A DNA stretch of 64,000 nucleotides, taken from contig QAIB01000001.1 of assembly GCA_030418545.1 (NCBI GenBank), positions 1-64,000 on the forward strand, in the 5' to 3' direction. Below are positions 63,816 through 64,000 of this stretch, piece by piece (the stretch's first letter is position 1; the number at the start of each line of letters is the position of its first letter). The notes beneath the pieces were generated by a model that had not been told where the DNA came from, did not search any database, and saw only the letters and a list, made by a program, of their open reading frames with translations. This stretch comes from Xenophilus aerolatus (GTDB lineage Bacteria; Pseudomonadota; Gammaproteobacteria; Burkholderiales; Burkholderiaceae_C). Both the position numbers and the translations under genes were made by a program.

Positions 63816-64000
63816 TCAGAACTTGAGGACGTTCCAGACGCGCGGGCCGTTGCCGCTGGGTCCGGATTCCGACTGGTTGCGGCCCTGGCGCTGGCCGTCG
63901 CTGGGCAGCACCTCGTAGGCGGCGCCGCCGTTCTTCGGCGTCACGGTGATCTGCTGGGTACGGCCGCCGTAGCGCGTCTCGTCGACACGGGCGCCCGAAT
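63816..64000 (-). CDS. DUF2782-like protein, C-terminal part (5' end outside window)
   Basis: The minus-strand frame is open from the right edge to a stop at 63816-63818. The visible 60 residues (RVDETRYGGRTQQITVTPKN, then GGAAYEVLPSDGQRQ, ending GPRVWNVLKF) resemble the small DUF2782 proteins encoded next to thrB in betaproteobacteria. These are usually secreted or periplasmic; function unknown. Confidence 0.65.
   Translation of the reverse strand, partial: SGARVDETRYGGRTQQITVTPKNGGAAYEVLPSDGQRQGRNQSESGPSGNGPRVWNVLKF

Overview
The window is very GC-rich (roughly 70%) bacterial chromosome, densely packed. The housekeeping neighbourhoods (argF/argD/DUF3579/rpsT/murJ; purM/AI-2E/hda/pcnB/folK; DUF47/pit; rpsP/rimM/trmD/rplS/nudix; cobD-like/hisC/rsgA/PCD/M48/orn) and the dispersed intergenic repeats point to a betaproteobacterium of the Burkholderiales, most likely Comamonadaceae (Variovorax-like). 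Family and genus are inferences from gene content and repeat type; no 16S gene is present.

Layout. 1-1039: N-terminal part of a large DUF4347 surface protein (minus strand). 1040-1841: long non-coding gap ending in a Fur-like box. 1842-4295: ferrous iron uptake feoA-feoB plus a small Cys-rich partner. 4360-6904: FAD monooxygenase and a SUKH-ankyrin protein. 6997-10065: tryptophan catabolism kynB-kynU-kynA. 10218-12590: CxxCxxCC protein, carotenoid-cleavage-type oxygenase, DUF2141 protein. 12845-17621: argF and argD, separated by a decayed LysR/Old-Yellow-Enzyme remnant and an aldo/keto reductase; then DUF3579 and rpsT. 17754-24995: murJ, sirB1-like, VOC protein, YCII protein with an ECF42-type sigma factor, and a YccS/FUSC membrane protein. 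25095-27338: amidase-type hydrolase, DJ-1/PfpI protein and GlxA/AraC regulator. 27455-30728: a translationally coupled radical SAM / DNA-methylase-like gene pair behind an AI-2E-type permease. 30872-46745: core genes (purM, hda, pcnB, folK, phosphate transport, rpsP-rimM-trmD-rplS, hisC, rsgA, M48 protease, orn). 47009-48805: DEAD-box RNA helicase with a long leader. 49402-55355: relic type VI secretion locus. 55806-56884: two tRNAs flanking an SDR gene. 56928-64000: guaC, ompW, azurin, uvrD-like helicase, BPSS1780-family protein, thrB and a truncated DUF2782-like gene.

Main points of interest. (i) The T6SS locus keeps clpV, tssB and tssA, but one reading frame joins the start of TssC to the C-terminal domain of TssG. 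This implies an in-frame deletion of everything between them. (ii) Dispersed palindromic repeats have entered reading frames without breaking them: one adds about 32 residues to KynU and another about 20 residues to the UvrD-like helicase. (iii) The radical SAM gene plus a methyltransferase fused to a nucleotidyltransferase-like tail is the best candidate for an undescribed system. (iv) Several regulatory sites can be read directly: a Pho box before DUF47-pit, a Fur-like box before feoA, an FNR-like dyad between ompW and azurin, and a shared -10/discriminator motif at ribosomal-protein promoters. (v) A LysR/OYE remnant sits between argF and argD.
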